Below, in pieces: positions 6,364 through 15,851 of a stretch of 55,018 bases of DNA. The notes below the pieces were generated by a model. The model worked only from the letters and a program-made list of their open reading frames with translations, had not been told where the DNA came from and ran no database searches. The position numbers and the translations under genes were made by a program. Source of the DNA: Gemmobacter nectariphilus DSM 15620 (lineage in GTDB: Bacteria > Pseudomonadota > Alphaproteobacteria > Rhodobacterales > Rhodobacteraceae); assembly GCF_000429765.1 (NCBI RefSeq), contig NZ_AUCM01000017.1, positions 1 to 55,018 of the forward strand. Reading direction: 5' to 3'. Position 1 is the first letter of the stretch. The number at the start of each line of letters is the position of its first letter.

Positions 6364-9272
6364 AAGACCTTCGCTCCAGCGCCAATCCTCAGCAATTGAC
6401 TGCGATCAATGCGGCGGAAGGACCTGTTCTTATTATCGCCGGCCCTGGCTCCGGCAAGACTTACACTCTCGTCGAGCGAATTGTTCACCTGATCACCGAG
6501 AAGCAGGTTGCGCCAGAGAGCCTCCTGGTCGTTACATTCACTGACAAGGCGGCCCGGGAACTGACCACCCGAGTTTCAAATCGCCTCGCTGAACTCGATA
6601 TACGCTTCAACCTGAATGAAATGTACCTCGGCACATTTCACTCGATCTGCTTGCGGCTACTGGAAGAATTTCGTGATTTCACCCGCCTGAGGCGCAGTTT
6701 CACGCTTTTTGACCAGTTCGATCAGCAGTACTTCCTCTATCAGAAGATCAAGGATTTTCGCGAGCTTGCCGATGCACAGCTAGTAATGGGGGATGACCAA
6801 ACCGGCCGGTGGGCGCAGTCGGAACAGCTGATGAAGTGGTTGAACAAGGTCAGCGAAGAGGCCTTGGAACCGCATGTTCTTGAAATGGCACCAGATCCGG
6901 ATGTGCGTGCGCTCGCTCGTTGTTTTCTAAAGTATCAAGAGCTTCTCGAAGAGAATAACTGCTTGGACTTCTCCGGAATCCAGTACGAGGCTCTGCAGCT
7001 CCTACGCCGGAACCCGGACGTGCTTGCTCAGCTACGCGACAAGATAACGTATCTGATGGTCGATGAGTATCAGGACACCAATACGATCCAGGAACAGATC
7101 CTGCTCCTTCTCGCCGGCGACAGGAGTAACCTCTGCGTCGTCGGGGATGATGACCAAGGCCTCTACCGCTTTCGAGGGGCCACAATTCGCAACATCCTCG
7201 AGTTCCCGCAGCTCTTCCCGCCAGAAAGCTGTAAGCAGGTGCGGCTGACGGTGAACTATCGTTCCCATCCAGGGATCATCGACTTCTACAACGAGTGGAT
7301 GAAGCGGCTGGATTGGGAGGAGCAAGGAACGGCATTCCGCTTCCCGAAGCAAATTCTTCCGCGTGAGGACAGCTTCCCCGACGTGCCGACCGCGGTACGT
7401 CTGAGCGCATCGGACGAGAAAGGCGAGAACGAGAACTGGCACGCCGAGGTTCTCACGTTCCTGACAGGACTACGCGACTCCGGCCGACTGACAGACTGGA
7501 ACCAGGTCGCCTTCCTCTTTCGTTCCGTGAAGAACGACCGCGTTCTTGATCTAGCACGCTTCCTTGAAGGCAACGGCATCCCTGTCTATTCGCCTCGCTC
7601 CAACATGTTCTTCGAGCGCGAAGAAATCCGCTTGATGATCGGAGCGCTGATCTTCCTGTTCCCGCAGTTTCCAAAGGTGCGTCAGTGGGCCGAAGGCGCC
7701 CAGCTGGCGATCTGGGATTACTACGACCACCAGTGTTTCAAGGCGTTCACGGACGAGCTTCGGAAGCCGGAGAATAGCCGTATGCTTGAGTGGGCCCGGC
7801 CGCTCGCAAAGCGCCATGCCGTCCTGACCCAAACCGCCGACTACGCCTTCTCTGGACTGTTCTATCAGCTCCTCCAGTTCCCTTTGTTCTCCCGCTTCCT
7901 CGACGAGGATGCGATGCAAGGCGTGGACAAGGGCCGCGCCGCCCGCAACCTTGCCACGTTCTCGAAGCTGATCACCAAGTTCGAGTACCTTCACTACGTC
8001 ACGGTCTTGAACCCCGAGTATCTCGAGCGCGACCTGCGGAACCTGTTCAATCAGTTCTTCCGCTTCCTAAAGGATGGCGGCATCGGGGAGTACGAGGACG
8101 AGGCCGAATACGCTCCGAAGGGCTGCGTCTCGTTCCTGACCATCCACCAGTCGAAGGGGCTAGAGTTCCCGGTGGTCGTGTGCGGCTCGCTGGAGGCCGT
8201 GCCACGCAAGCAGCACACCGATCTGGACGAGATCCTCGAGGACGGCGGATACCTCTCGAAAGCGCGGTTCGAGCCCTTGGACCGCATCAAGCATTTCGAT
8301 TTCTGGCGCCTCTACTACACTGCGTTCTCGCGGGCGCAGAACCTGCTGGTCCTGGCCGCACAGGAGCGGCACGGAAAGGGGCTCGGCAAGTCACCCTCGA
8401 AGTATTTCGAGGACGTCTTCCACGCCCTTCCGGACTGGCGGACGGTCGACCTGACCCGGTTCACCTTCGAGAAGGTGAAGGAAATCAACCTCAAGCGCGA
8501 ATACTCCTTCACCTCGCACATCACGCTCTTCGAGAACTGCGCCGAGCAATACCGCTTCTTCAAGGAGCTCGAGTTCGCCGCCATCCGCGTCAGCCCGATG
8601 CTGTTCGGCACCCTCGTCCACCAGACCATCGAGGACATCCACAAGGCCGTCCTGCGGGGCGAGGAACACACGGTCACGCCGGACGCCATCGACGCATGGT
8701 TCTCCACCAACTACGCGATGCTGTCGAAGAAGGAACGCGTGTACCTGGCGCCCATCACCCTGGAGGCCGCGCGCCGTCACGTCATGCGCTACTACGAGCG
8801 CGAGAACGGCAACTGGGACAGGGTCAAGGAGACCGAGGTCGAGATCTCGCTCGTCAAGGACGACTACATCCTCAAGGGCAATGTCGACCTGATCCGCGGC
8901 GAAGGCGGCACGGTCGAGGTGGTCGACTTCAAGTCCGAGAAGAAGCCCGACATGGAGAAGGACCGCGAGCGCCTGCGCCAGTATCAAAGCCAGCTCGAGG
9001 TCTACGCCCACCTCATCGAGGAGCGGACCGGCCAGAAGGTCAGCCGGATGCACCTCTACTACACCGGCGAACAGGACGGGAATCCGTATGTCAGCTTCGC
9101 CAAGGACGACCGGGCGATCGGCAAGACGGTCGCCCGCTTCGACGAGATCGTCCACCGCATCGAAAGCGCGGACTACCGGATCGCCGCGCGGCCCGACCGG
9201 CTGTGCGAGAACTGTGACATGCGCGCCTATTGCGACGCGAAGAACTGGAATTTCAGGGAAGATGACCGATGA
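6360..9272 (+). CDS. UvrD/Rep-type helicase fused to an AddB/Dna2-like Fe-S PD-(D/E)XK nuclease
   Basis: A 970-residue SF1A helicase-nuclease. Walker A is AGPGSGKT (27-34); motif II is VDEYQDTN (234-241), followed by VVGDDDQGLYRFRGA; motif VI lies in YYTAFSRAQNLLVLA. The C-terminal third is a RecB-like nuclease with Asp843 (NVDLI) and Asp856-Phe-Lys858 (VVDFKSEKK). Cys727, Cys949, Cys952 and Cys958 have the C-xn-C-x2-C-x5-C spacing of the 4Fe-4S staple of AddB and Dna2. It overlaps both neighbours by 4 nt. It would unwind and cut DNA, perhaps degrading DNA cut by the Res-like protein. The first 1.3 kb is visibly more AT-rich than the rest. Confidence 0.9.
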   Translation: MKDLRSSANPQQLTAINAAEGPVLIIAGPGSGKTYTLVERIVHLITEKQVAPESLLVVTFTDKAARELTTRVSNRLAELDIRFNLNEMYLGTFHSICLRLLEEFRDFTRLRRSFTLFDQFDQQYFLYQKIKDFRELADAQLVMGDDQTGRWAQSEQLMKWLNKVSEEALEPHVLEMAPDPDVRALARCFLKYQELLEENNCLDFSGIQYEALQLLRRNPDVLAQLRDKITYLMVDEYQDTNTIQEQILLLLAGDRSNLCVVGDDDQGLYRFRGATIRNILEFPQLFPPESCKQVRLTVNYRSHPGIIDFYNEWMKRLDWEEQGTAFRFPKQILPREDSFPDVPTAVRLSASDEKGENENWHAEVLTFLTGLRDSGRLTDWNQVAFLFRSVKNDRVLDLARFLEGNGIPVYSPRSNMFFEREEIRLMIGALIFLFPQFPKVRQWAEGAQLAIWDYYDHQCFKAFTDELRKPENSRMLEWARPLAKRHAVLTQTADYAFSGLFYQLLQFPLFSRFLDEDAMQGVDKGRAARNLATFSKLITKFEYLHYVTVLNPEYLERDLRNLFNQFFRFLKDGGIGEYEDEAEYAPKGCVSFLTIHQSKGLEFPVVVCGSLEAVPRKQHTDLDEILEDGGYLSKARFEPLDRIKHFDFWRLYYTAFSRAQNLLVLAAQERHGKGLGKSPSKYFEDVFHALPDWRTVDLTRFTFEKVKEINLKREYSFTSHITLFENCAEQYRFFKELEFAAIRVSPMLFGTLVHQTIEDIHKAVLRGEEHTVTPDAIDAWFSTNYAMLSKKERVYLAPITLEAARRHVMRYYERENGNWDRVKETEVEISLVKDDYILKGNVDLIRGEGGTVEVVDFKSEKKPDMEKDRERLRQYQSQLEVYAHLIEERTGQKVSRMHLYYTGEQDGNPYVSFAKDDRAIGKTVARFDEIVHRIESADYRIAARPDRLCENCDMRAYCDAKNWNFREDDR

Positions 9273-11092
9273 GTGATGTGAGAACCGATCAGACCGCGAT
9301 GGACCTTGGCGCCGAGGCCGCCAGCATGGAGAGCGTGGAGAAGTTCCAGTTCGCGCCGATCAAGGGCTACCCGATGCTGAACTGGCGCGGGAAGCGGCCG
9401 TTCACCTCCACCCAGTTCTTCCCGGCGCAGCTGAAGGAGGTCCACGGACCGGAAGTCGATGGGTGGCGGAACAAGATATTCTGGGGGGACAATCTCCAGG
9501 TGATGAGCCATTTGCTCAAGAAGTTTCGCGGCAAGATTGACTTGGTCTACATTGACCCGCCCTTTGACTCGAAGGCAGATTACAAGAAGTCAATATCGCT
9601 CAGAGGGAATAATGCATCAACCGATTCTACCTCTTTCGAGGAAAAACAGTACACAGACATTTGGTCAAATGACGAGTATCTGCAGTTCATGTATGAGCGG
9701 ATCGTCATGGCGCGGGAACTTTTGTCCGAGACAGGGGCAATCTATTTGCACTGCGATCCGCGCAAGGGGCCGTTTCTTCGCCTGATACTAGATGAAGTAT
9801 TCGGAGCTGGAAATTTCCGCAACGAGATAATCTGGCACTATAAGTTTAGAATGATGGACAGCACTGAGCAGTTCAACAAAAAGCATGATAACATATTTTT
9901 CTACGCCAAGACGGCTGCGACCCAGATCAAAATGCCAAAAGAGGAATGGACGCGCGAAGACCTCATCAAGTCGCGCAAACAGGAAATCATTGTTGGAGAC
10001 GATGGCCGGGAAATGATCTGGATGCCCGGACAAAAGGGCAATTCTAAAAGCCGGATGGTTCCGTTGGACGAGATTCTTGCCCGCGGAAAAGCGATCGATG
10101 ATGTGTGGGAAATTCCTGTCATTAGCAGCAGCGCTCATGAGAGAACTGGATATCCCACACAGAAGCCAGAAGCGTTAATTGAAAGAATCGTTTCTGCATC
10201 GGCACCGGAAGGGGGTCTTGTTTTTGACTTCTTCATGGGTTCCGGCACAACTCAAGCGGTAGCGATGAAACTAGGGCGTCGCTTCATTGGCGCGGACATC
10301 AATCTCGGCGCGGTTCAAACAACAACAAAACGGCTCAGCAATGTTGCGGATGAGTTAAATGGGCAGCTTCCTGACTCAGATATTAAAATTTACAGTGGCT
10401 TCGAAGTCTATAACGTCAATCAGTACGACATCTTCCGAAATCCTATTCAAGCCAAAGAGCTTCTACTTGGGGCGCTCGAGGTACAGCCGCTCGAGTTGAG
10501 CACAGTCTTTGATGGGGAAAAGGATGGTCGGATGGTCAAGATCATGCCGGTCAACCGCATCGCCACCCGTGCAGACCTGAACGAGCTGATCGCTGGCTTC
10601 GACTACAAGGCCTGGGAACGCCGCCAGTCTGAGCACCCGAACCGGCCGGTGGAGAAGCTCATGCTCGTCTGCATGGGGCACGAGCCCGACCTCGCCGCCC
10701 GGCTCAAGATGGCCGCGACGCCCTACAAGATCGATGTCGAGGTGGTCGACATCCTGCGCGACAAGGCCAACCTCGAGTTCCGCCGCGACTCCGAGGCAAG
10801 CGTTGTCATCAAAGACGGCGAGCTGGTGGTGGAGCGCTTCTACCCCATGAACCTGCTGCAGAAGCTGTCGATGCAGAAGGAGACGGTCGAGGACTGGCGC
10901 GAGCTGGTCGAGAGCATCCTCATCGACTGGAACTACGACGGCGCCGTCCTTCAGCCCGCCGTCGTCGACATCCCCGGCAAGACCGAGCTCGTCGCCGGCC
11001 GCTACAAGGTGCCGGCCGACGCCGGAACGATCCGCGTGAAGATCACCGACCTCCTCTCCGAATCCTGGGAAGGGAGCGTGACCAATGGCTAG
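9269..11092 (+). CDS. type III restriction system DNA adenine methyltransferase (Mod-like)
   Basis: A 607-residue DNA methyltransferase. Catalytic motif IV, DPPF (96-99), precedes the AdoMet-binding motif I, DFFMGSGTT (320-328), which is the beta-class order used by type III Mod and related N6-adenine enzymes. The stretch between the motifs should hold the target-recognition domain. It overlaps the helicase by 4 nt and the Res-like gene by 8 nt. Codons about 70-415 are much more AT-rich than the two ends, suggesting exchange of the specificity region. It should methylate one strand of an asymmetric site and guide the Res-like partner. Confidence 0.9.
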   Translation: MSDVRTDQTAMDLGAEAASMESVEKFQFAPIKGYPMLNWRGKRPFTSTQFFPAQLKEVHGPEVDGWRNKIFWGDNLQVMSHLLKKFRGKIDLVYIDPPFDSKADYKKSISLRGNNASTDSTSFEEKQYTDIWSNDEYLQFMYERIVMARELLSETGAIYLHCDPRKGPFLRLILDEVFGAGNFRNEIIWHYKFRMMDSTEQFNKKHDNIFFYAKTAATQIKMPKEEWTREDLIKSRKQEIIVGDDGREMIWMPGQKGNSKSRMVPLDEILARGKAIDDVWEIPVISSSAHERTGYPTQKPEALIERIVSASAPEGGLVFDFFMGSGTTQAVAMKLGRRFIGADINLGAVQTTTKRLSNVADELNGQLPDSDIKIYSGFEVYNVNQYDIFRNPIQAKELLLGALEVQPLELSTVFDGEKDGRMVKIMPVNRIATRADLNELIAGFDYKAWERRQSEHPNRPVEKLMLVCMGHEPDLAARLKMAATPYKIDVEVVDILRDKANLEFRRDSEASVVIKDGELVVERFYPMNLLQKLSMQKETVEDWRELVESILIDWNYDGAVLQPAVVDIPGKTELVAGRYKVPADAGTIRVKITDLLSESWEGSVTNG

Positions 11093-13763
11093 GCGCACCA
11101 AGGCGGTCAGCGCGTCGCTGGACTTCGCCTTTTTCCAGTTCCTGTGGGAGTTCTACCGCGGCAACCGCGGCACGATCCGGACGCATTACAAGGAGCTGAC
11201 CCGCAAGTTCCTGGACTTCAACAACCCGGACAAGAACCCCAAGGCCTTCCTGCGCCAGCCGCAGTACGAGGCACTGGAGATCTATGTCTTCTTGAAGGAG
11301 TTTATGGACAACGCGAAGGTCGAGGAGATCTTCAAGGCGTGGTTCGAGAAGACCGGCCGCTTCGCCGGCCGCCAGGAAGGCGGCATCATCGGCGGCGACG
11401 CGCGCCAGGGCTCGATGTTCGATGCCGTGACGCAGGACCAGTACAAGGCCGTCTTCGCGGCCATGCGGAAAAACTCCCGCATCTACCCGAACTACATCTT
11501 CGCCCTGACCATGGGGACCGGCAAGACGATCCTTATGGCGACATGCATCTTCTACGAGTTCCTGCTGGGCAACAAGTTCGAGAAGGACAAGCGGTACTGC
11601 CACAACGCGCTGGTCTTCGCCCCGGACAAGACCGTCCTCCAGTCACTGAAAGAGATCGAGTCCTTCGACCTCGCTCTGGTCGTTCCCCCCGAATACGTGA
11701 ACTTCCTGACCACCCACCTGCGCTTCCACTACCTCGAGGAGGCTGGCACCTCGCTCAGTACGCTGGACCGGTCGCGCTTCAACATCGTGGTCTCGAACAC
11801 ACAGAAGATCATCCTGAAGCGCCGCCACAAGGAGAAGACCCCCCTGGACGCGCTGTTCGGCGCGACCCCGGACACGGTGACAGCGTCCGGGGTCTATGGT
11901 GACGCGGCCGACCTCTATGCCTGGGACCAGCCCGAAGAAGAGGCCGAGCTCACCACGAACCAGCGGTTCGAAAAACTGTGCCGCCTCGAGCAGCTGGGCA
12001 TCTACGTGGACGAGGCACACCACGCCTTCGGCAAAACGCTCGCCAAGGACATGGGGATCGGCGCCAAGGAGACTGACACGAGCCTCCGCACCACCATCGA
12101 CCAGCTTGCCGCCAATCTGAACCGCGCCGGGACGCGCGTTGTCGCCTGCTACAACTACACCGGCACGCCGTACGTCGGGAAAGAAGTGCTGCCCGAGGTG
12201 GTCTACGCGTACGGGCTGAAGGAGGCCATCGACAAGGGCTTCCTAAAGAAGGTCGTCCTTCACGGATACCGAAACACCCGTACGGACGAGTTCGTCGACA
12301 TAGCCGTCGAGCAATTCCTTGATGAAACTGACGATCTGAAGCCTGAGGGCATGCTGCCCAAATTGGCCTTCTTCGCAGCCACGATCGAGGAACTAACCAA
12401 GGAACTCCGCCCCGCGGTCGAACGCGCCCTTGCCAAGAGAGGCGTTCCAACGTCCCGCATCCTCGTCAACGTCGGCGACGAGAAGTTGACCTCGAACGAC
12501 GACATTCGGGAGTTCAACCGTCTGGACACCCCGGACTCGGAGAAGCAGTTCATTCTGCTCGTAAACAAGGGGCGCGAGGGCTGGAACTGCCGGTCCCTAT
12601 TCGGCGTAGGCCTCTTCCGCGAGCCCAAATCCAAGGTTTTCGTGCTTCAGGCCACCATGCGCTGCCTTCGCGCCATCGGCCAAGCCCAGCACACCGGGCA
12701 TGTGTTTCTCTCCGACGACAACATGGAAATTCTCAACGACGAGCTGCAGCAGAACTTCAGGATCAGCGCCGCCGAGCTGCAGAACGTCGCCAGCGACAAG
12801 GAGCGCGTCCAGGTCAAGGTCATCGAGCCCCCCGTGAAGATCAAGCTGGTGCGGGTGCGCAAGGAATACAATGTCCGCGAAAAAACTGTCACGCCTGGAC
12901 AGACGCTCTTCCCCGAGCTGTCTGCTCGGGACAAATGGAGTGAGCTTGTCGAGAAATATCGGCTCGTGGAGACGCAGCAGGAAGGGCTCACCCCAAGTGA
13001 GGCCGCCCGTGCGTCATCCAGCAGGACGTTCGACCTTACCGAGCGCCGCGAGAAGCAGGTGTTCTCACGCCTCAGCCTTGTGGGAGAAGTCGCTCGGTAT
13101 CTCAACCAATCGCCATTGGAAATCGAGTCGCTTCTGGATGCCACAACGGAAGGCGTCAATAAGCTCATTGAAATCACTAACGAATTCAACGAGCTGCTCT
13201 ACGATGAGATCATTCCACGCTTGTTCCGAATGATCTTTGAGCTGGATGAGTCGGAAAAAACGGAAGAGCACGAAGTCGAACTCATCAAGCTCCCGGCGAA
13301 CGGTTATTACGAGATCACGGCTGCCAAGGACAAGATTGTCCGCAGCACGGACGCAGTGGTGAAGGATCATGAGCGCGACAAGAGCTTCCATCTCGACACC
13401 TACTGCTTCGATTCCAATTCGGAGCGAACGCTGTTCTGGGATCTCCTTAGAGAGAAACGAGTGAAAAAGATCTACTTTACCGGCATGCTTACGCACGGTC
13501 AGTCGGACTTTTTCATTCAGTATATCGACCCTGACTCACACACGGTTCGCAGCTACTATCCCGATTTTGTTTTTCTCCGCGAGGAGCCGGACGGCAGTGA
13601 AAAGTACGTCGTGGTAGAGGTCAAAGGCGATCATCAGGTCGACAATGCGGTGGTTCAGGCCAAGAAGGAATTTGCAGAGCAAATCGCAGTGGCCAGCGGC
13701 ATGGAATATCAGATTATTAAATCAACCGATGCTGATGCTCGAAATTATCGAGTGCTGCTTTAG
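11085..13763 (+). CDS. type III restriction enzyme Res-like helicase-nuclease
   Basis: An 892-residue SF2 protein. Walker A is TMGTGKT (142-148) and the DEAH-type box is DEAHH (309-313). The second RecA domain contains GREGWNCRSLFGV and ATMRCLRAIGQ. Near the C-terminus PD827 and EVK (845-847, VVVEVKGDH) form a PD-(D/E)XK nuclease. This is the domain order of type III Res subunits. It follows and overlaps the methyltransferase gene, as mod-res pairs do. It should translocate or switch on ATP hydrolysis and cut unmodified DNA. The last third is more AT-rich than the first. Confidence 0.88.
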   Translation: MARRTKAVSASLDFAFFQFLWEFYRGNRGTIRTHYKELTRKFLDFNNPDKNPKAFLRQPQYEALEIYVFLKEFMDNAKVEEIFKAWFEKTGRFAGRQEGGIIGGDARQGSMFDAVTQDQYKAVFAAMRKNSRIYPNYIFALTMGTGKTILMATCIFYEFLLGNKFEKDKRYCHNALVFAPDKTVLQSLKEIESFDLALVVPPEYVNFLTTHLRFHYLEEAGTSLSTLDRSRFNIVVSNTQKIILKRRHKEKTPLDALFGATPDTVTASGVYGDAADLYAWDQPEEEAELTTNQRFEKLCRLEQLGIYVDEAHHAFGKTLAKDMGIGAKETDTSLRTTIDQLAANLNRAGTRVVACYNYTGTPYVGKEVLPEVVYAYGLKEAIDKGFLKKVVLHGYRNTRTDEFVDIAVEQFLDETDDLKPEGMLPKLAFFAATIEELTKELRPAVERALAKRGVPTSRILVNVGDEKLTSNDDIREFNRLDTPDSEKQFILLVNKGREGWNCRSLFGVGLFREPKSKVFVLQATMRCLRAIGQAQHTGHVFLSDDNMEILNDELQQNFRISAAELQNVASDKERVQVKVIEPPVKIKLVRVRKEYNVREKTVTPGQTLFPELSARDKWSELVEKYRLVETQQEGLTPSEAARASSSRTFDLTERREKQVFSRLSLVGEVARYLNQSPLEIESLLDATTEGVNKLIEITNEFNELLYDEIIPRLFRMIFELDESEKTEEHEVELIKLPANGYYEITAAKDKIVRSTDAVVKDHERDKSFHLDTYCFDSNSERTLFWDLLREKRVKKIYFTGMLTHGQSDFFIQYIDPDSHTVRSYYPDFVFLREEPDGSEKYVVVEVKGDHQVDNAVVQAKKEFAEQIAVASGMEYQIIKSTDADARNYRVLL

Positions 13764-13774
13764 GAGCGTCCGTA

Positions 13775-14719
13775 CTGAAACCGAGGTCGATCAATATCTT
13801 CCTGCTCGACGGCGACCCGAATGGCATCCGGGTGGCGCAAATTTCGATGTCGACGATCCAGGCGATTGCCTTCCGGCGCAACCAGCTTCGTCGGGTTCGG
13901 GAGGCTTTCCCCGAGATCGAACGGCCAGGCGTCTACATCCTGATCGGGGCCGACGAAGACGCGCAGGACCGGCAGCTTGCATACATCGGCGAGTCCGAAG
14001 GCGTCGGCGCTAGATTGTCGTATCACAACTCGAATGAGGCCGGTCGCGATGCCAAAGGCTTCTGGACCGACACGGTCGTGCTGATCAGCAAGGACGAGAA
14101 CCTGACCAAGAGCCACGCGCGCTATGTCGAAGCTTGTCTGATCCGGGGGGTCGTCAGCAATCCCCGTTGGACCCTGCCCAACACGCGCACGCCGTCCGAC
14201 GACGCGGGCAAGCTGCCGCTCCCCGACCGCGCAGCCATGGACGAGTTCGTGGATCAGACGAAAACTCTGGTTGGGGCCCTCGGCTGGGATCTCTTCCGAG
14301 AAGTCCGCGGTCGTGCGCCGGAGCAGATCGCGGAGCAAGAACTGCCAAAGGCTGAACTCCATGAAAGCCCTCGGTTCTTCTTCCGGGGCGACGGCTTCGC
14401 GGCAGAGATGGAGATCGGGCCCTCCGGGGATTTCGTCGTCACAGCAGGTTCGAGGGCAAGGGTCCGGACGACGCGAACAATACCGAGAGGGACGGTCGCG
14501 CTCCGGAACACCCTTGTCGAGAAGGGCGTCCTCCGCGAGGAAGGTGATTTTCTCGTCTTCACAAGCGCCTACAGCTTCACGTCTGCCTCTGCCGCAGCTG
14601 CGGCCGTCATTGGTGCGAGCGCCAATGGCCGGATCCTCTGGAAGCTCCCAGACGGACGCAATTACGCGGATTGGGAGGCAAACCAGGATGCGGCGGGCGA
14701 TACGTCAGGCCAATTCTGA
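13775..14719 (+). CDS. GIY-YIG nuclease with C-terminal DUF4357
   Basis: A 314-residue protein if read from CTG at 13775. That start has AGGAG 8 nt upstream, and the codons before the first GTG (13832) encode SINIFLLDGDPNGIRVAQIS, a typical family N-terminus; no ATG or GTG lies in frame upstream after the Res stop. The GIY-YIG core is GVYIL (52-56), AYIGES (69-74) and catalytic Glu119 (VEACLI). The C-terminus GRILWKLPDGRNYADW is DUF4357. Twelve nt separate it from the Res-like gene, so it is the fifth operon member. Likely role: DNA cleavage or end processing in the same system, or an accessory sensor. Confidence 0.82.
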   Translation: MKPRSINIFLLDGDPNGIRVAQISMSTIQAIAFRRNQLRRVREAFPEIERPGVYILIGADEDAQDRQLAYIGESEGVGARLSYHNSNEAGRDAKGFWTDTVVLISKDENLTKSHARYVEACLIRGVVSNPRWTLPNTRTPSDDAGKLPLPDRAAMDEFVDQTKTLVGALGWDLFREVRGRAPEQIAEQELPKAELHESPRFFFRGDGFAAEMEIGPSGDFVVTAGSRARVRTTRTIPRGTVALRNTLVEKGVLREEGDFLVFTSAYSFTSASAAAAAVIGASANGRILWKLPDGRNYADWEANQDAAGDTSGQF

Positions 14720-14764
14720 AGGTTGCGACGGCCCGGGGAACGGTACCGTCAGCATGGCGTGAAT

Positions 14765-15841
14765 TTAGCCGATCTTGCAGCCCCAGAAGGACGTGTGATC
14801 GGCGGCGAAATAGCCGTCCGCGACCCGGAAATACCCCTGCAGCTCGACGGTATCGCCGGCAGTCAGCGGGACCATCGTCTGCAGCCAGATCGCGGTGGCG
14901 AGCGAGACGTGGGTGGCGGAGATTTCGCCGAGGGAGCCGCGGATTTCGGTGGTGCCGTTCAGGACGAGCCGCCCGCGCATGCGGGCCGTGGCGCTGGCGT
15001 TGATCTTGTAGAGCAGCGTCGCGCCGAAGAGGTAGGTGCCGTCAACCGGCGCCACGAAGTGGTTGTTCGCGGCGTCGAAGGCGCCCTGATCGTTGTAGTC
15101 GGTGTTGTTGAGGCCGATCTTCGTCCAGGTTCCGACGCCCACGTAGTTGTCGTAGTTCGTGTATGCCTTGAAGCGCGGCAGCCGGGGCTGATCGACGATG
15201 CCGGTGGCGTTGTCGACGCTGAGTCCGTCGAAGAAGGTGCTGCCGTCGGCGGAGACCGCCAGCCTGAACCTGTCCGATCCGAAGAGCCCTACAAGCGCCT
15301 TGGTCACGAAGCCGGTCTGCAGGGTCAGGCCGAGATCGTCACCCGCAACCTCCTTGTTCATGGTGTAGAACAGATCGCCGGTGCCGCCCTCGGCCACGGT
15401 CTTCGCCGTCCAGAGCGCGGCGTTCAGCTTGGCCGAGAACGGGTTCGACGCATCCGCCGTCGTGCCGACGCCCAGCAGCGCCATGTTCTGCAGCGCCGCC
15501 GGCGTGGTGCCGATCCAGTTCGCGTCATCATAGACCAGCAGCAGGCCCTCATCCTCTACCCATGCCCGCCAACCGGTCCTCGGTGGCAGGCGGAGCCAGG
15601 CGCCGTCCGTCCAGAGCGCGACGCTCAGATCCCAGCCCGCCCAGTCGCCCACCGCGCCGGAACCGACGATGTAGCGGGCCCCGTCCGCCGGACTTGCTGG
15701 CGGCTCCGTCAGATCACGGTCGAGGACGGAGAGCTGCACCAGCCCGTCGAGGATCCGCAGCGCCTCGTTGTGGGTGACGTGCTTCTGGGCCTGCGCCGCC
15801 AGGATGTAGGGCAGCAGGAGATGGGTCGTGGCGTCGGACAT
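14765..15841 (-). CDS. DUF2793 tail-tip or fibre-like protein
   Basis: A 358-residue protein. The N-terminus (LLLPYILAAQAQKHVTHNEALRILDGLVQ) is DUF2793, a domain found in phage and GTA receptor-binding or head-spike proteins. The last 130 residues (FVAPVDGTYLFGATLLYKI, then GDTVELQGYF) look like a C1q/TNF-type beta-sandwich, common at trimeric fibre tips. It is the last gene of the structural cassette, 10 nt after the hub protein. Probable role: host-surface recognition. It runs convergently into the defence operon, with 45 nt between them. Confidence 0.8.
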   Translation of the reverse strand: MSDATTHLLLPYILAAQAQKHVTHNEALRILDGLVQLSVLDRDLTEPPASPADGARYIVGSGAVGDWAGWDLSVALWTDGAWLRLPPRTGWRAWVEDEGLLLVYDDANWIGTTPAALQNMALLGVGTTADASNPFSAKLNAALWTAKTVAEGGTGDLFYTMNKEVAGDDLGLTLQTGFVTKALVGLFGSDRFRLAVSADGSTFFDGLSVDNATGIVDQPRLPRFKAYTNYDNYVGVGTWTKIGLNNTDYNDQGAFDAANNHFVAPVDGTYLFGATLLYKINASATARMRGRLVLNGTTEIRGSLGEISATHVSLATAIWLQTMVPLTAGDTVELQGYFRVADGYFAADHTSFWGCKIG

Positions 15842-15851
15842 GGGATGGCCT

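Noticed and set aside
5479-14719. BREX or DISARM system
   Set aside because: There is no PglZ, BrxC or BrxA-like gene and no DrmA/B/C-like gene; the methyltransferase and helicase are of type III Mod/Res form.
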